A DNA stretch of 64,000 bases. Source: Spizellomyces punctatus DAOM BR117 (lineage: Eukaryota > Chytridiomycota > Chytridiomycetes > Spizellomycetales > Spizellomycetaceae). Each line of letters begins with the position of its first letter. The stretch's first letter is position 1. The position numbers and the translations under genes were made by a program. The notes under the pieces were generated by a model. The model worked only from the letters and a program-made list of their open reading frames with translations, was not told where the DNA came from and did no database searches. The stretch spans positions 163,912-227,911 of the forward strand of contig NW_015971554.1 of assembly GCF_000182565.1 (NCBI RefSeq), read 5' to 3'. Shown here piece after piece: positions 62,617 to 64,000 of the stretch.

Positions 62617-64000
62617 CTATGACGACTCTGCAACCTTTGGCTCATCTGGTAGCACACATACTTCCGCATGCGAGACGCCCAAACCATCCACCAAACTCTC
62701 ATACACGAACCCTTCAAACGGCTTTGGACCACACACCAAAATCTTTTGCGATGCATCCGACATTGTCCTATTCCACCCCGCAACATTCAATGCCTGGTCC
62801 AAGACGGCTTGATCCAGCCTTCCCTCGTGCACGATGCACGAGTCCGAAAACGAAGCTTTTGGCGCTGGTGTGGAAAGAACCCACATGACACGAAGCTGGC
62901 CTGGATAGGCCAAGCAAGCTCCCTCAATAAGTTCCCGGCCAATACAGTCATCAACAGAATGTACACACGATAAGAGCGTCACGACGGGGAGGGCCCCACA
63001 TGGGGGATACGTGACGCCCAAGGGGAAGACACCAGACTCGTTGGTGGTTATGTTGCGCCCTTCTGCCCATCCATCATAAGAGTGTGAGTGGACGAGAACT
63101 TGATCGGAGGGAGACAGGGCGAGTTCGTCGGGGTTTTGTGGTGAGTAGGATTGGAAGACTTGGAGGGGAACTTGGGCGGGTAAAAAGAGGGTTGAAAGGA
63201 ATTGAAGGGCTTGAACGAGTGCCGAACCCGCCGAGATGTAAAGAATTTTTTCAGGAATGCTTTGTGTGGATGAGAGGGGACGAGATGGGTGTGTTGAGAA
63301 CGTGCCCACACCGCACGGTCCTCGGAACTTCCATTGTCGTTCCCCTTCTTTAGATCGAGTCAAAAAGGAGGATACGGGCCCTCCAGTGTGTTTGACAATG
63401 ATTTCAAAGGACCCCATAGATCCATTTATGGGAGTGTAGAATCTCGTGTGGATGGTGTTGTTGATGCGCGTTGAGAGCTGGATGGCCTGTCCTGGAACAA
63501 AGTGGGGTGGGTTGGTTGCAGTGTGTGGGTAGAGGATCGTGAATTTGAGCTTGTAGATGGGGGATGAGTGCGAGGGTGGAGTGAGGAGAGTCGACGATAC
63601 GAGGGCGTATCGATGGTATTGGGCTGGAATCCAGGTTGCGGATGAACCTGTGATTTCGCCCACCAGTAAGGTGGAGAGTCTTGCGAGGGCTGCGTTAGTG
63701 TGGGAATGGGTTCTCCGTGACTTTTGAATCAGCCGCCATTCCTGTTCGGTAAAGCTTGTTGAGCCGTACGTTGGTGGGGCGGCTGAGCTCGACCTCGGCG
63801 AGCTAGCCTCCATGAGCGTTTTGCGACGAGGCAAGGTCCTGACGCGGGGCAAGCTATTGTTCAAGTTGCTCTTGCCGTTTATTTCTGGAAGAACAGACGC
63901 ACGGTCGATACCGTCGCTCACATTTTCTCGCCGCAAAAACTCGTCGGGATCTACACCCGCTTCCCCAAAGTAATCGTTGGTAATGTCCGTTCCTGCCACC
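62617..64000 (-). CDS. Cytochrome b5 / b5-reductase-type flavoprotein (5' part outside window)
   Basis: The minus-strand frame is open from the right window edge to the stop at 62617, giving 460 residues. The first residues, VAGTDITNDYFGE, resemble the end of a cytochrome b5 heme domain, so the window edge probably falls inside or just after it. The rest matches ferredoxin-NADP+ reductase-type modules: TRFYTPINGSMGSFEIIVK (FAD-binding RxYTP motif), KHTGGPVSSFL, FRGPCGVGTF, KILYISAGSALVQALQFL (pyridine-nucleotide site, GT(G)xTP variant) and the C-terminal ILVCGPKPFEGFVYESL (CGPxxF). The nucleotide-site motif is changed (SAGSALVQ). Fused b5/b5-reductase enzymes pass electrons from NAD(P)H to heme; the actual acceptor is unknown. 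Convergent with MED14. Confidence 0.75.
   Translation of the reverse strand, partial: VAGTDITNDYFGEAGVDPDEFLRRENVSDGIDRASVLPEINGKSNLNNSLPRVRTLPRRKTLMEASSPRSSSAAPPTYGSTSFTEQEWRLIQKSRRTHSHTNAALARLSTLLVGEITGSSATWIPAQYHRYALVSSTLLTPPSHSSPIYKLKFTILYPHTATNPPHFVPGQAIQLSTRINNTIHTRFYTPINGSMGSFEIIVKHTGGPVSSFLTRSKEGERQWKFRGPCGVGTFSTHPSRPLSSTQSIPEKILYISAGSALVQALQFLSTLFLPAQVPLQVFQSYSPQNPDELALSPSDQVLVHSHSYDGWAEGRNITTNESGVFPLGVTYPPCGALPVVTLLSCVHSVDDCIGRELIEGACLAYPGQLRVMWVLSTPAPKASFSDSCIVHEGRLDQAVLDQALNVAGWNRTMSDASQKILVCGPKPFEGFVYESLVDGLGVSHAEVCVLPDEPKVAESS

Overview
The window reads as nuclear DNA of a flagellated early-diverging fungus, most likely a chytrid-type zoosporic fungus. Genes are closely packed on both strands and broken by many short GT-AG introns (about 50-80 bp). 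The gene set mixes fungal families (phosphofructokinase with an N-terminal glyoxalase-like domain, a UPF0658 membrane protein, a NEO1-type flippase) with HYDIN, a protein of the ciliary central pair that non-flagellated fungi lack. The organism assignment is inference. No transposon, CRISPR array, tRNA or rRNA gene was recognised.

Layout. 1-4954: the 5' end of a probable mitochondrial protein gene (-), divergent from 6-phosphofructokinase (+), then ribosomal protein RPL12 (-). 5589-10579: a P4-ATPase of the NEO1/ATP9 group (+), about 27 exons. 10628-25770: HYDIN (-), about 15 exons including one of 8.8 kb, convergent with NEO1 and divergent from a cytochrome c oxidase subunit Vb homologue (+, 26015). 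27486-31389: an R3H/SUZ-domain protein and a UPF0658 Golgi membrane protein (both +). 31638-38046: PP2A B56 regulatory subunit and chaperonin CCT4 (both -). 38737-39219: a doubtful unidentified gene (-). 39674-41677: a YANK/STK32 kinase (+). 42559-49881: a giant coiled-coil protein (+) with a tandem 42-residue repeat, two frame breaks and an 827-base assembly gap. 50247-54433: two unidentified proteins (+). 55238-62084: Mediator subunit MED14 (+). 62617-64000: a cytochrome b5 / b5-reductase-like flavoprotein (-), cut by the window edge.

The genes do not form one pathway. They are mostly housekeeping genes (glycolysis, respiration, translation, protein folding, transcription, phosphatase and kinase signalling, lipid asymmetry) plus a structural component of the flagellum. 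The least explained items are the repeat-bearing coiled-coil protein, the MGAAAS-starting helical/proline-rich protein at 52251, the 529-residue protein at 50247, and the degenerate adenylate-kinase-like insert in HYDIN. I did not find a convincing new multi-gene system. Exon boundaries were placed by hand from reading frame, splice dinucleotides and remembered family alignments; none is supported by transcripts.
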